Numbered from the stretch's first letter, positions 47,011-56,934 are shown. The stretch is DNA of 64,000 bases from Hoeflea ulvae (GCF_026619435.1 NZ_JAOVZQ010000001.1:1743501-1807500), one strand, 5' to 3'. Program-made: numbers and translations. Notes: a model not told the origin generated them from the sequence alone.

Positions 47011-47083
47011 GCAATCCTCCCATCGCCAGGTCATCGCCGGCGCTCCGTATTCGCTTCAATCAACACCCGTTGCTGCGCAGTTG

Positions 47084-47152
47084 TCAATCATAAACACTCA
47101 AAAACAATCATTGTGCATTGCGGTATGATTGAACATGATTGTTTGTGATTGA
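47084..47152. promoter_or_regulatory. RhaR operator array between rhaD and rhaR
   Basis: Five heptamers of the form CAATCAT or its complement: CAATCAT at 47085 and 47105, ATGATTG at 47125 and 47135, GTGATTG at 47145. All starts fall on the same 10-bp phase. The outer pair forms an inverted repeat, TCAATCATAAACA (47084-47096) and TGTTTGTGATTGA (47140-47152), 12 of 13 positions matching. DeoR-type repressors bind such repeats as higher oligomers. The region controls both divergent rha operons. Confidence 0.7.
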
Positions 47153-47195
47153 CAAACATGGAATTCGATGGAAATCTTAGGGCTGGGAGGACAGC

Positions 47196-48005
47196 ATGCA
47201 CGAAAGCGAACGCCACAGGATCATCCTATCCGTCATTCAGGAGAAGCCGGTCGTCACCGTTGCCGAAATGGTAGCGCTGACCGATTCATCCGAGGCCACG
47301 ATCCGCCGCGACATCGCCACCCTGCATGTTCAGCACAAGCTGCGCCGGGTGCGCGGCGGCGCTGAGTCGACCAATCCGCCGCAGTTTCTCGGCCTTGCCG
47401 GACGCACGTTCTCCGTCAACGAAACCATCAATGCCGGCAAGAAGCGCGCCATCGCGCTGGCTGCGGTGGAGCTGTGCAATGATGGCGACTCGATCATCAT
47501 CAATGGCGGCACTACCACCTTCCAGATGGTGCATCCGCTGGCTGCCAAGCGCATGCAGGTCTTCACCAATTCGTTTCCCATAGCCGAGCATCTGCTCAAG
47601 CATTCCAAGAACACCATCACGCTGTCCGGCGGCACCATTTACCGCGAACAGAACATCATTCTCAGCCCGTTCGAAAATGACGTCACCAAGAATTTCTCCG
47701 CCCAGAAAATGTTCATGAGCGCCCACGGAATTGGCCCGCTGGGGCTGCTGGAGGCAGACCCGCTGCTCATTCAGGCGGAGCAGAAACTCATCAACCAGGC
47801 CGATGAACTGATTGTGCTGGCCGACAGTTCGAAATTCCGGAAGCGCTCGAGCCTGATCCTGTGCGGCCTCGACCGCGTCACCACGGTGATCACGGATGAC
47901 GGCATCGAAGAGCGGTCGGCGAAGATGCTCGAGCAGGCAGGCGTGGGCCTGATCATCGCCAAAAATCATTCGGTTCAGGAGGAAGTTTCATCGGGGGCGT
48001 CATAG
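47196..48005 (+). CDS. rhaR: DeoR family transcriptional regulator of rhamnose genes
   Basis: 269 residues. N-terminal wHTH (RHRIILSVIQEKPVVTVAEMVALTDSSEATIRRDIATL) and DeoR sensor domain resembling phosphosugar isomerases, with INGGTTTFQM, TLSGGTIYREQ and LADSSKFRKRSS. CTGGGAGGACAGC precedes the ATG. Probably represses both rha operons until a rhamnose metabolite (such as a phosphorylated sugar) binds. First gene of the rhaRSTPQMK operon. Confidence 0.92.
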   Translation: MHESERHRIILSVIQEKPVVTVAEMVALTDSSEATIRRDIATLHVQHKLRRVRGGAESTNPPQFLGLAGRTFSVNETINAGKKRAIALAAVELCNDGDSIIINGGTTTFQMVHPLAAKRMQVFTNSFPIAEHLLKHSKNTITLSGGTIYREQNIILSPFENDVTKNFSAQKMFMSAHGIGPLGLLEADPLLIQAEQKLINQADELIVLADSSKFRKRSSLILCGLDRVTTVITDDGIEERSAKMLEQAGVGLIIAKNHSVQEEVSSGAS

Positions 48006-48048
48006 CGCTCGACGAAAAATGGACGTCACATCCCAGGGAGGAAAACAG

Positions 48049-49044
48049 ATGGGTATCTTGAAGAAATTCGTGACTGCGGCAGCCATAGGTGTTGCCATTC
48101 TCGCCTCGACGGCCGGAGCGCAAGCCGAGAACAAGCGCATCGCGCTGGTGGTCAAGGCGCTTGGCATCGGCTTCTTCGAAGCAGCAGCAAAGGGTGCCGA
48201 AGAAGCAGCCAAGGAGCTGGGCGACGTTGACATCATCTACACCGGCCCGACCGACACCACCGCCGAAGGCCAGATCGAGGTGATCAATTCGCTGATCGCC
48301 CAGAAGGTCGACGCCATCGCTGTCTCGGCCAATGACACCGATGCTCTGGTGCCGACGCTGAAAAAGGCCATGGACCGCGGCATCAAGGTGATCAGCTGGG
48401 ACAGCGGTGTGGCCGAGGAAGGCCGCCAGCTGCACCTCAACCCGTCTTCCAATCCCCTGATCGGCAACATGATCATCAAGCTCGCCGCAGACAATCTGCC
48501 CGATGGCGGCAAAGTGGCGGTTCTGTCGGCCACCACCACATCCACAAACCAGAACACCTGGATTGAGGAAATGAACAAGGTGATGGGCAACTATCCCGGC
48601 ATAGAGGTCGTGTCGACCGTCTATGGCGACGACAAGGCCGACAAGTCCTACACCGAAGCCCAGGGACTGATGAAGGCGCATCCGGACCTCAAGGCGATCA
48701 TCGCACCGACATCGGTCGGCATCGTGGCTGCGGCGCAGGCCGTCTCCGACGCGGGCAAGGCCGGTGAAATCAATGTCACCGGACTTGGTCTTCCCTCTGA
48801 AATGGCCGGACATATCGCCTCGGGCGCATCGAAGTCCTTCGCCATCTGGAACCCGATCGATCTGGGCTATTCCGCCACCATGCTGGCCTATTCGCTGATT
48901 GACGGCGCCGAAGCCACACCCGGTGCCGAGATCCCGATGGGGCGCATGGGAACGCTGACGCTCGATGACAACTCCGAAGGCGCCATGGCCGACCCGTTCG
49001 TCTATGACGCCTCCAACATCGAAGCCTTCAAGGACATCTTCTAG
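48049..49044 (+). CDS. rhaS: Rhamnose ABC transporter substrate-binding protein
   Basis: 331 residues from MGILKKFVTAAAIGVAILAS with AGGGAGGAAAACAG upstream. Sec signal, cleavage near AQA/EN. Type I periplasmic-binding (ribose/galactose-type) fold: KRIALVVKALGIGFFEAAAKGAEEAA, IAVSANDTDALVPTLKKAMDRGIKVISWDSGV. Delivers rhamnose to the RhaP/RhaQ permeases. Name follows the Rhizobium leguminosarum rhaRSTPQUK scheme; it is unrelated to the E. coli AraC-type RhaS. Confidence 0.93.
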   Translation: MGILKKFVTAAAIGVAILASTAGAQAENKRIALVVKALGIGFFEAAAKGAEEAAKELGDVDIIYTGPTDTTAEGQIEVINSLIAQKVDAIAVSANDTDALVPTLKKAMDRGIKVISWDSGVAEEGRQLHLNPSSNPLIGNMIIKLAADNLPDGGKVAVLSATTTSTNQNTWIEEMNKVMGNYPGIEVVSTVYGDDKADKSYTEAQGLMKAHPDLKAIIAPTSVGIVAAAQAVSDAGKAGEINVTGLGLPSEMAGHIASGASKSFAIWNPIDLGYSATMLAYSLIDGAEATPGAEIPMGRMGTLTLDDNSEGAMADPFVYDASNIEAFKDIF

Positions 49045-49105
49045 GAAGATCCAAGCCGAGCCGGCAACGCCTTCGGGCGTTGCCACTCTTTTCCAGGGGG
49101 CGAGC

Positions 49106-50668
49106 ATGTTGGCGGATACACAAGACGCCCGGGCGCGGGCGACGGATGCACCCACGCAAGCCGCTGCACAGCCATTGCTGTCCCTGCGCGGCGTCTCCAA
49201 GATCTTTCCCGGCGTCAAGGCGCTCTCCGATGTGGCGCTCGATCTTTATCCAGGTCAGGTGACAGCCCTTGTTGGCGAAAACGGCGCCGGCAAATCTACC
49301 ATTGTCAAGATCCTCACCGGGATCTACCAGCCTGATGGCGGCACCATATCGATGGACGGCAGGCCGGTGCATTTTGGCGATGCGCATGCGGCGTCTGCCG
49401 CCGGCGTGACCGCCATCCATCAGGAAACAGTGCTGTTTGATGATCTTCCGGTCGGCGAGAACATCTTTATCGGCCACGAGCCGCGCACACGCTTTGGCCT
49501 GATCGACACCAAGGCCATGCGCATTCAGGCGCGAGCACTGTTGCACAAGGTCGGCGCCGACATCGATCCGCGCGTCCGCTTGCGCGACCTCGGTATCGCC
49601 AACAAGCACATGGTCGCCATCGCCCGCGCCCTGTCGATTGAAGCCCGCGTCGTCATCATGGATGAACCGACCGCGGCGCTGTCGCACAAGGAAATTGCTG
49701 AGCTCTATGAACTGGTCGAGCGGCTCAAGGCGGATGGCAAGGCGATCCTGTTCATCAGCCACAAATTCGATGAGATTTTCCGCATCGCCGACCGTTACAC
49801 GGTGTTTCGCGATGGCGAACTTGTCAGTGACGGCTTGATCGGAGATGTCTCCGAAGACGAATTGGTGCGGATGATGGTCGGCCGCACGGTGGGTCAGATA
49901 TTCCCGAAAAAACAGGTGCCGATCGGCGACGAGATCCTGACAGTGGCAGGCTACAGCCACCCGACCGAGTTCGAGGACATCGGCTTCAAGCTCAGGCAGG
50001 GGGAAATCCTCGGCTTCTACGGGCTTGTCGGGGCAGGGCGCAGCGAATTCATGCAATCGCTGTTCGGCATCACAAAACCTTCCAAGGGCGCGATCCGCAT
50101 TGCCGGAGAGATCCGGGTGATCCGCAGTCCAGCCGAAGCCATTGAAAGCGGCATTGTCTATGTGCCGGAAGACCGCGGCAAGCAGGGCGCCGTCATCGGG
50201 CTGCCGATCTTCCAGAACGTCACGCTACCCAGTTTGCACCGGACCTCGCGGCGCGGCTTTCTCAAGCTCGCCGAAGAGTTCAAGCTGACCCGCGAATACA
50301 CCTCGCGGCTGGATCTGCGCGCCGCATCGCTGGACCAGGACATCGGCAATCTGTCGGGCGGCAATCAGCAAAAGGTGGTGATCGCCAAATGGCTGGCGAC
50401 CGAGCCGCGGGTGATCATTCTCGATGAACCGACCAAGGGCATCGACATCGGCTCCAAGGCGGCGGTGCATGAATTCATGACCGAGCTTGCGGCCAAGGGC
50501 CTGGCGGTGATCATGGTCTCGTCCGAACTTCCCGAGATCATGGGCATGTCCGACCGGGTGATCGTCATGCGCGATGGCCGGATTGCCGGCGAGTTCGAGC
50601 GCGAGGATATCACCGCCGAAGGGCTGGTGCGGGCGGCTGCCGGGCTTGGCGCGGGAGCAGGCGCATGA
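49106..50668 (+). CDS. rhaT: Rhamnose ABC transporter ATPase with two nucleotide-binding domains
   Basis: 520 residues from MLADTQDARARATDAPTQAA with AGGGGG before it. Tandem ABC domains: the first with Walker A GENGAGKST and a degenerate signature (RDLGIANKHMVAIARAL), the second with the intact signature LSGGNQQK and Walker B VIILDEPTKGIDIG, the sugar-importer (RbsA/AraG) arrangement. Stop overlaps rhaP (ATGA). Confidence 0.94.
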   Translation: MLADTQDARARATDAPTQAAAQPLLSLRGVSKIFPGVKALSDVALDLYPGQVTALVGENGAGKSTIVKILTGIYQPDGGTISMDGRPVHFGDAHAASAAGVTAIHQETVLFDDLPVGENIFIGHEPRTRFGLIDTKAMRIQARALLHKVGADIDPRVRLRDLGIANKHMVAIARALSIEARVVIMDEPTAALSHKEIAELYELVERLKADGKAILFISHKFDEIFRIADRYTVFRDGELVSDGLIGDVSEDELVRMMVGRTVGQIFPKKQVPIGDEILTVAGYSHPTEFEDIGFKLRQGEILGFYGLVGAGRSEFMQSLFGITKPSKGAIRIAGEIRVIRSPAEAIESGIVYVPEDRGKQGAVIGLPIFQNVTLPSLHRTSRRGFLKLAEEFKLTREYTSRLDLRAASLDQDIGNLSGGNQQKVVIAKWLATEPRVIILDEPTKGIDIGSKAAVHEFMTELAAKGLAVIMVSSELPEIMGMSDRVIVMRDGRIAGEFEREDITAEGLVRAAAGLGAGAGA

Positions 50669-51645
50669 CCCAGATCCTCAAGTCCCGCGAAGCCATCCTC
50701 GCCGCCGCCATCCTGCTTCTGGTCGGCCTGATCTCCACCCGCTTTGGTGATTTTGCAGCGCCGGCAAACCTGATCAATGTCTTCAATGACACCTCGATCC
50801 TGATCATGCTGGCGCTTGGCCAGATGGTCGTCATCGTCTCGCGCTGCATCGACCTCTCGGTCGCCTCGAATCTCGCCTTGACCGGAATGGTGGTGGCGAC
50901 CATCAACATGATGTTTCCTGCTGTACCCGTGCCGGTGCTGCTGCTTGTCGCCATCGGCTTTGGTGCACTGCTCGGTTCCATCAACGGCATCCTGGTCTGG
51001 AAGCTCGATATCCCGCCCATCGTGGTCACACTCGGAACGCTGACCATTTTCCGCGGCCTGATTTTCCTGATCTCCAATGGCGAGTGGATCAACGCTCATG
51101 AAATGTCGCCCAGCTTCAAGGCGTTCCCGCGCTATGATGTGCTTGGCCTGTCGCTGCTGTCCTGGCTGGCAATCGCGACCATTGCCGCTTTCTTCGTGCT
51201 GGTGACGCGCACCCCGCCGGGCCGCGCATTCTTTGCTGTGGGCGGCAACCCCCATGCGGCGGTCTATACCGGTATCAATGTCGGCTACACACGGTTCCTG
51301 GCTTTTGTGATTTCCGGCGCGGTGGCCGGTTTGTGCGGCTATCTCTGGGTGGCCCGCTACGCGGTCGCCTATGTCGATATTGCCGGCGGGTTCGAGCTGG
51401 AAGTGGTCGCGGCTTGCGTCATTGGCGGCATATCGATTGCCGGCGGCATCGGCTCGGTCGGCGGCGCGGTGCTTGGCGCGCTGTTCCTCGGCATCGTCAA
51501 GAATGCGCTGCCGGTGGTCAATATTTCACCGTTCTGGCAATTGGCCATTTCCGGCGCGGCGATCATCATTGCCGTGGCCTTCAATGCCCGCTCAGAACGC
51601 AAGAAGGGCCGCATCATTCTCAAACAGGCGGAGCGTCTCGCATGA
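50665..51645 (+). CDS. rhaP: Rhamnose ABC transporter permease
   Basis: 326 residues, RbsC-like family, 8-10 membrane helices. VIVSRCIDLSVASNLALTGMV and AACVIGGISIAGGIGSVGGAVLGALFLG are the conserved family loops. Pairs with the next gene product. Overlaps neighbours by 4 bp on both sides. Confidence 0.94.
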   Translation: MTQILKSREAILAAAILLLVGLISTRFGDFAAPANLINVFNDTSILIMLALGQMVVIVSRCIDLSVASNLALTGMVVATINMMFPAVPVPVLLLVAIGFGALLGSINGILVWKLDIPPIVVTLGTLTIFRGLIFLISNGEWINAHEMSPSFKAFPRYDVLGLSLLSWLAIATIAAFFVLVTRTPPGRAFFAVGGNPHAAVYTGINVGYTRFLAFVISGAVAGLCGYLWVARYAVAYVDIAGGFELEVVAACVIGGISIAGGIGSVGGAVLGALFLGIVKNALPVVNISPFWQLAISGAAIIIAVAFNARSERKKGRIILKQAERLA

Positions 51646-52667
51646 GCGATCAGGCTTTGGACCGCGACCAGCGCGCGCCCGACAGGAACATTCCCGACCG
51701 GCTGACATCACCGTTTCAGCGCATTTTCAAAAGCTGGGAGACGCTGCTGCTGGCCGTGGCCATTGCCATCTTCATCATCAACTCGTTTTCCTCGCCCTAT
51801 TTCCTCGATCCCTGGAACCTCTCCGACGCCACCTTCAATTTCACCGAAAAAGCCATGATCGCCTTTGCCATGGCCTTGCTGATCATCTCGGGCGAAATCG
51901 ACCTGTCGGTGGCCTCGATCATCGCGCTGACCTCGACCGCGATGGGCTATCTGGCGCAATTCGGATTTGGCGTTCCCGAGCTTGTCGCAGCCGGCCTGCT
52001 GGTCGGCATGCTGTGCGGCGCCTTCAACGGCTTCCTGGTGACCGGCCTGGGGCTGCCCTCCATCGTCGTCACCATCGGCACCATGAGCCTGTTTCGCGGC
52101 ATCTCCTACATCGTGCTCGGCGACCAGGCCTTTCGTGGCTACCCCGCCGGGTTCTCGTTTTTCGGACAGGGCTATGTCTGGTGGGTGTTCACCTTCGAGA
52201 TCGTGCTGTTTGCCGTGCTGGCCGTGCTCTATGGAATTTTGCTGCACAAGACCGATTTCGGCCGCGCCGTCTATGCGATCGGCAACAATCCGGTCGGCGC
52301 GCAGTTTTCCGGCGTGCGGGTCGGCCGGGTCAAATTCATCCTGTTCATGCTGACCGGCCTGATGGCGGGCATCGCCGCGATCTGCCTGACCTCCCGTCTT
52401 GGCTCGACGCGGCCCTCCATCGCCTTTGGCTGGGAGCTTGAAATCGTCACCATGGTAGTGCTCGGCGGCGTCAATATCCTCGGCGGTTCGGGCACCATTC
52501 CCGGTGTCGTCATCGCCGCTTTTGTCATGGGCATGGTGACCTTCGGCTTTGGCCTGATCAATGTGCCGGGCATTGTCATGTCGATCTTCATCGGGCTGTT
52601 GCTGATTTCCGTCATCGCCCTGCCGCGGCTCTGGCTGAATTATCGCACCCGCCGGAAGGCCGTCTGA
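51642..52667 (+). CDS. rhaQ: Rhamnose ABC transporter permease
   Basis: 341 residues from [20 protein letters not shown], overlapping the rhaP stop (ATGA); the frame runs upstream inside rhaP. Long hydrophilic N-terminus then RbsC-like helices, with [20 protein letters not shown] and [27 protein letters not shown]. Second half of the permease heterodimer. Confidence 0.93.
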   Translation: MSDQALDRDQRAPDRNIPDRLTSPFQRIFKSWETLLLAVAIAIFIINSFSSPYFLDPWNLSDATFNFTEKAMIAFAMALLIISGEIDLSVASIIALTSTAMGYLAQFGFGVPELVAAGLLVGMLCGAFNGFLVTGLGLPSIVVTIGTMSLFRGISYIVLGDQAFRGYPAGFSFFGQGYVWWVFTFEIVLFAVLAVLYGILLHKTDFGRAVYAIGNNPVGAQFSGVRVGRVKFILFMLTGLMAGIAAICLTSRLGSTRPSIAFGWELEIVTMVVLGGVNILGGSGTIPGVVIAAFVMGMVTFGFGLINVPGIVMSIFIGLLLISVIALPRLWLNYRTRRKAV

Positions 52668-52669
52668 CC

Positions 52670-52984
52670 ATGGAAAAACATGCCTTCAAGATGCGGCTCA
52701 ATCCCGGTTGCGAGGCGGAATACAAACGCCGCCATGACCAGATCTGGCCGGAGCTTTTAGACCTGCTCAAGGCCGCCGGTATCTCGGACTATTCAATTCA
52801 CCTCGACCGCGAAACCAGCATCCTGTTTGCTGTCCTGTGGCGCAAGGCTGGTCACACCATGGAGGCGCTGCCGCTTGACCCGGTCATGCAGAAATGGTGG
52901 GCGCATATGTCGGATATCATGCAGACCGGAGCCGGCAACCAGCCGCTGGCTGTGCCGCTCGAAACCGTCTTTCACATGGACTAG
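52670..52984 (+). CDS. rhaM: L-rhamnose mutarotase
   Basis: 104 residues, the standard size. Family pattern: [45 protein letters not shown] and C-terminal [28 protein letters not shown] with the catalytic His22 and Tyr region. Interconverts alpha and beta anomers of L-rhamnose to supply the isomerase. Corresponds to rhaU in the Rhizobium leguminosarum cluster. Starts 3 bp after rhaQ. Confidence 0.95.
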   Translation: MEKHAFKMRLNPGCEAEYKRRHDQIWPELLDLLKAAGISDYSIHLDRETSILFAVLWRKAGHTMEALPLDPVMQKWWAHMSDIMQTGAGNQPLAVPLETVFHMD

Positions 52985-52987
52985 GCG

Positions 52988-54361
52988 ATGCGATCCCGGG
53001 GCAATATTGCAGTCATCGATATCGGCAAGACCAACGCCAAGGTGGTGCTGGTGGGCGGCGATGACCTGCACGAAATCGACATGCGGACCATGCCCAATGT
53101 GGTCATCGATGGCGCGCCTTATCCGCATTACGACGTCGAGGCCCTGTGGGCCTTCATCGAGGCAGGCCTGGCGCAGTTTCACGCCGCGCACGGCATCGCG
53201 GCGATCAGCATCACGGCCCACGGCGCCAGCGGCGCCTTGCTTGACCAAACCGGCAGTCTGGCAGCGCCGATCCTTGATTACGAGCATACCGGCCCGGATC
53301 AACTGGCCGCTGAATATGACGCGCGGCGGCCGGCATTTGCCGAGATCGGATCGCCGCGCCTCCCGCGCGGCCTCAATCTCGGCGCCCAGCTTTACTGGCA
53401 GTTCAGCACCTTTGCCGGGCTGTTCGACCGCACCTGCCGGATCGTCACCTATCCGCAATATTGGGCATTCCGGCTGACCGGCGTTGCCGCCACGGAAGTC
53501 ACCTCTCTGGGCGCCCACACCGATCTGTGGAACCCGCACCAGGCCCGGTTTTCATCCATGGTCGACGCGCTGGGCTGGCGCGAAAAATTTGCCCCCGTCC
53601 GCCGTGCCGGTGATGTTCTCGGCAAGATCCGTCCCGAAATCGCCGCGCGCACGGGACTGGCTGCCGGCACCCCGGTCTGTTGCGGCATTCATGATTCCAA
53701 CGCGTCACTGCTGCCCTATATCCTGGCCAATGATGCGCCGTTCTCGGTGATTTCCACCGGCACCTGGGTCATCGTCATGACCGTGAACGGCAAGCAGCTG
53801 ACGCTTGATCCGATGCGCGACACGCTCATCAATGTCAGCGCCAATGGCAACAAGGTGCCCTCTGCCCGGTTCATGGGCGGGCGCGAATTCGAACGCCTGA
53901 TGCAGGGCAGGGAGACAGACTATTCGGAAGCCGATATCGATGCGGTGCTCGAGAAATCTGCGATGCTGTGGCCTTCGATCGAGCCGACCTCGGGTCCGTT
54001 TCCCGGACGCACGCCCCGATGGAGCTGCGACCCCGAAACGCTGAGCGATGGCGAGCGTGCCGTTGTCGCCTCGTTCTATCTGGCGGTGATGACAAATGTC
54101 TGCCTGCAACTGACCGGCAGCCGCGGACAGCTCTTTGTCGAAGGCGCGATGGCATCAAATGCCGCCTACAAGAAAATGCTCTCCGCCGTGACGGGACAGG
54201 ACATCGTCAGTGCAACCGGAACCGGCACCAGCACCGGTGCGGCCATGCTGGTGGCGCCGGCCTCGCGGCCACCCTTGCAAAATCCGCCGGATCGGTTCGC
54301 CGAGGCCGGGCGCGACCCCTTGATGGCCTATGCGCAAGGTTGGGCCGCGGGTCTCATCTGA
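52988..54361 (+). CDS. rhaK: FGGY-family carbohydrate kinase, probable rhamnulokinase
   Basis: 457 residues, starting 4 bp after rhaM. FGGY kinase: N-terminal ATP-phosphate loop IAVIDIGKTNAKVVLV, catalytic Asp region CCGIHDSNASLLPY and FSVISTGTWVIVM, C-terminal adenine-pocket SRGQLFVEGAMASNAAYKKML. Phosphorylates L-rhamnulose to rhamnulose-1-phosphate. In R. leguminosarum, RhaK also influences the activity of the rhamnose transporter. Converges on the fbp gene. Confidence 0.93.
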   Translation: MRSRGNIAVIDIGKTNAKVVLVGGDDLHEIDMRTMPNVVIDGAPYPHYDVEALWAFIEAGLAQFHAAHGIAAISITAHGASGALLDQTGSLAAPILDYEHTGPDQLAAEYDARRPAFAEIGSPRLPRGLNLGAQLYWQFSTFAGLFDRTCRIVTYPQYWAFRLTGVAATEVTSLGAHTDLWNPHQARFSSMVDALGWREKFAPVRRAGDVLGKIRPEIAARTGLAAGTPVCCGIHDSNASLLPYILANDAPFSVISTGTWVIVMTVNGKQLTLDPMRDTLINVSANGNKVPSARFMGGREFERLMQGRETDYSEADIDAVLEKSAMLWPSIEPTSGPFPGRTPRWSCDPETLSDGERAVVASFYLAVMTNVCLQLTGSRGQLFVEGAMASNAAYKKMLSAVTGQDIVSATGTGTSTGAAMLVAPASRPPLQNPPDRFAEAGRDPLMAYAQGWAAGLI

Positions 54362-54376
54362 GACCCTGCCTGCAGT

Positions 54377-55399
54377 TCAGACCTGGTTGGGCACGGCTTC
54401 GGCGTGATATTTCTCAAGCAGCGCCACCTCGGATTTGGAGCCCAGGATGACTGCGACGCGCTGGTGATGCGATGTCGGGGTGACATCCATGATCCGCTCG
54501 GTTCCGGTTGATGCCGCACCTCCGGCCTGTTCGATGATCATGCCCATTGGATTGGCTTCATACATCAGGCGCAACTTGCCGCCGTCTGTCCGGTTGCCGT
54601 CATCGCAAGGATAGAGAAACACGCCGCCGCGGGTGAGGATGCGGTGGACCTCGGCCACCATCGAGGCGACCCAGCGCATGTTGAAGGTTTTTTCGCGCGG
54701 GCCGTCCCTGCCGGCAATGCACTCGTCGAAATAGCGCTGGATCGGCGCATCCCACAGCTTGTAGCGCGAGGCGTTGATGGCGAATTCGCTGGTTTCTTCT
54801 GGAATCCGCATGTCGGGATGGGTCAGGCGGAATTCGCCGGTGCCCTGCTGGTGGGTGAAGCAGTTGACCCCGTTCCCCGTGGTCACGACCAGCGAGGTTG
54901 ACGGACCATAGACCGAATACCCGGCGCAGACCTGTTCGTGCCCGGCGCGCAGAACCGACCGGTCGTCACTGGCGTCAATGGCATGCGCAATCCGCACCAC
55001 CGAAAAGATCGAGCCGACCGACAGGTTCAGTTCAAGATTGGACGAGCCGTCGAGCGGGTCGAAATAGACCAGGTAATCGCCGGGCTCGGGATTGGATTTG
55101 AGCCAGTAGACCTCGTCGACTTCCTCCGACACCAGGGCCGCCACCCGGCCGCAATTGGAGCAGTGGCGAACGAATTCCTCATTGGCCAGCACATCCATCT
55201 GCTTCTGGGTTTCACCCTGGATATTGGTTGATCCGGCGCTGCCCAGATTGCCGACGAATGCGCCGCTGCGGACATGGTTGGAAATGATGCGGCAGGAAGT
55301 GGCGATATCCTCGAGCAGAAAGATCAGGTCCTTTTCGAGCGCGTGCTGCCTGTGATCAAGCAGCAGGAACTGACGAAGGGTAAGCTGTTTTTCGCGCAT
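54377..55399 (-). CDS. fbp: Class I fructose-1,6-bisphosphatase
   Basis: 340 residues from MREKQLTLRQFLLLDHRQHA; a TTG four codons upstream is the alternative start. Class I FBPase signatures: SEEVDEVYWL, the metal/phosphate motif FDPLDGSSNLELNLSVGSIF, GVFLYPCDD and EANPMGMIIEQAGGAAS. Hydrolyses fructose-1,6-bisphosphate for gluconeogenesis, useful when growing on rhamnose-derived DHAP/lactate or on amino acids. Confidence 0.95.
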   Translation of the reverse strand: MREKQLTLRQFLLLDHRQHALEKDLIFLLEDIATSCRIISNHVRSGAFVGNLGSAGSTNIQGETQKQMDVLANEEFVRHCSNCGRVAALVSEEVDEVYWLKSNPEPGDYLVYFDPLDGSSNLELNLSVGSIFSVVRIAHAIDASDDRSVLRAGHEQVCAGYSVYGPSTSLVVTTGNGVNCFTHQQGTGEFRLTHPDMRIPEETSEFAINASRYKLWDAPIQRYFDECIAGRDGPREKTFNMRWVASMVAEVHRILTRGGVFLYPCDDGNRTDGGKLRLMYEANPMGMIIEQAGGAASTGTERIMDVTPTSHHQRVAVILGSKSEVALLEKYHAEAVPNQV

Positions 55400-55717
55400 C
55401 AGGGGATCCAATTTCCGTTATGCCGGACGCGGTCCGTCGAAAGGTCGACCGGTCCAGTCAGATCGGCCATTGTCGGCCACTGCCTGTTTACATCCCTATT
55501 CACACGCTGGCGACCACGAACTGAACCGGGGCTGCGTTTCACACAAATCACCGCCTCGGTTTGCGAGACGCTGCCGGCTGCCAGGTCCCGGAGAGACGTC
55601 TGAGTTCGGGAGGGGCAGTTTCGTGCCGTTCAGCGATTCACAAAGCTCAAAAAACCGCTAGGTTGTTGGGAAAGCGCAGCCCGCAAAGCATCTATTGCCG
55701 GGAACAGGGAGACGACG
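55400..55717. other. Divergent intergenic region without recognised genes
   Basis: 318 bp between fbp and the iron-containing alcohol dehydrogenase gene. It must hold both promoters. The part nearest the dehydrogenase carries GGGAAAGCG and AGGGAGACGACG, a good ribosome site. No ORF, tRNA or strong palindrome was recognised. Confidence 0.5.
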
Positions 55718-56875
55718 ATGACGCCTTTCACCTTCAACACGTCGAAAAGCATCCAGTTCGGTGCCGGGCAACTGGCCAGTCTGGGCGAGCTTGCCCGAGA
55801 CCGGATTGGCCAGCGGGTGATGCTGGTCACCGACCCGGGCCTGTTGCGGACGGAAATTGTCTCACGGGCCCTGACGGTGCTTGAAACCGCCGGTGTCGAG
55901 GTCGAGATGTTCTCCGACGTGCAGGCAGATCCACCCGAAGCGGTCATCCTAGCCGCCGTCGAACAGGCGAAGACGGCTTCGGTCGAGGGCATTATCGGTC
56001 TCGGCGGCGGATCGTCGCTGGATGTCGCCAAGCTGGTTTCGGTTCTGGCGCTGGGCCGGGAGACACTCAAGACCATCTATGGCGTCGGCAATGCGAAAGG
56101 CCCCCGCATGCCGCTGATCCTTGTTCCGACCACCGCCGGCACCGGGTCGGAAGTCACGCCGATTTCCATCGTTACCACCGGCACCAACGAGAAGATGGGC
56201 GTAGTTTCGCCGGTCATCCTGCCCGATGTGGCGCTGCTGGATCCGGAACTGACGCTCGGCCTGCCGTCTCACATCACCGCGGCGACCGGCATTGACGCCA
56301 TGGTGCATGCCATCGAGGCCTATGCCTCCACGAGCGCAAATAACAATCCGCTGTCGCGGCTGCTGGCCACCCAGGCGCTGTCGCTGATGGGGCGTTCGCT
56401 GCTCAAGGCTGTTCACCAGGGCGATGACATCACGGCGCGCTCGGACATGCTGCTCGGATCGATGCTGGCGGGGCAGGCCTTTGCCAATTCGCCGGTGGCG
56501 GCAGTGCATGCCCTGGCCTATCCGCTGGGCGGGCATTTTCACATTCCCCATGGCCTGTCCAATGCCCTGGTGCTGCCGCATGTGCTGCGGTTCAACGCGG
56601 CGACAGCGCCGCAGCCCTATGCTGACCTGGCGCCCTATGCCTTTCCCGAGCTGGCAAAATTCGAGGGCCAGGCCCGGGCGGCGGCCTTTTGCGACCGGCT
56701 GGCCGAACTGTCGGCGGCCTGTGGCCTGCAGCAGTCCCTGCGCGCAATGAACATCCCCGAGGATTTTCTGCCCCGCCTTGCCTCCGACGCCATGAACCAG
56801 ACCCGGCTTCTGGTCAACAACCCGCGGCCTGTGAGCGAATCCGATGCTCTGGCAATCTATCGCGCAGCCTATTGA
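55718..56875 (+). CDS. Iron-containing alcohol dehydrogenase
   Basis: 385 residues, group III metal-dependent ADH. NAD-binding GLGGGSSLDVAKLVSVL, PTTAGTGSEVTPISIV, and metal ligands in TGIDAMVHAIEAY and GGHFHIPHGLSNALVLPHVL. Candidate substrates are lactaldehyde/propanediol (rhamnose pathway), but other aldehydes or 4-hydroxybutyrate are equally possible. Independent transcript, divergent from fbp. Confidence 0.92.
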   Translation: MTPFTFNTSKSIQFGAGQLASLGELARDRIGQRVMLVTDPGLLRTEIVSRALTVLETAGVEVEMFSDVQADPPEAVILAAVEQAKTASVEGIIGLGGGSSLDVAKLVSVLALGRETLKTIYGVGNAKGPRMPLILVPTTAGTGSEVTPISIVTTGTNEKMGVVSPVILPDVALLDPELTLGLPSHITAATGIDAMVHAIEAYASTSANNNPLSRLLATQALSLMGRSLLKAVHQGDDITARSDMLLGSMLAGQAFANSPVAAVHALAYPLGGHFHIPHGLSNALVLPHVLRFNAATAPQPYADLAPYAFPELAKFEGQARAAAFCDRLAELSAACGLQQSLRAMNIPEDFLPRLASDAMNQTRLLVNNPRPVSESDALAIYRAAY

Positions 56876-56902
56876 GCTTGGTCCCGCGGCCCGTTTGAAA
56901 CC

Positions 56903-56934
56903 AAAAAAGGCCCGAACCGGATGGGGCTCGGGCC
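56903..56934 (-). terminator. Rho-independent terminator of the curlin operon
   Basis: On the minus strand GGCCCGA (56934-56928) pairs with TCGGGCC (56915-56909) and is followed by TTTTTT (56908-56903). It lies about 60 bp downstream of the last curlin gene, after a separate GC-rich hairpin at 56961-56986. The same stem has no U-tract on the plus strand, so it serves the leftward operon. Confidence 0.8.
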
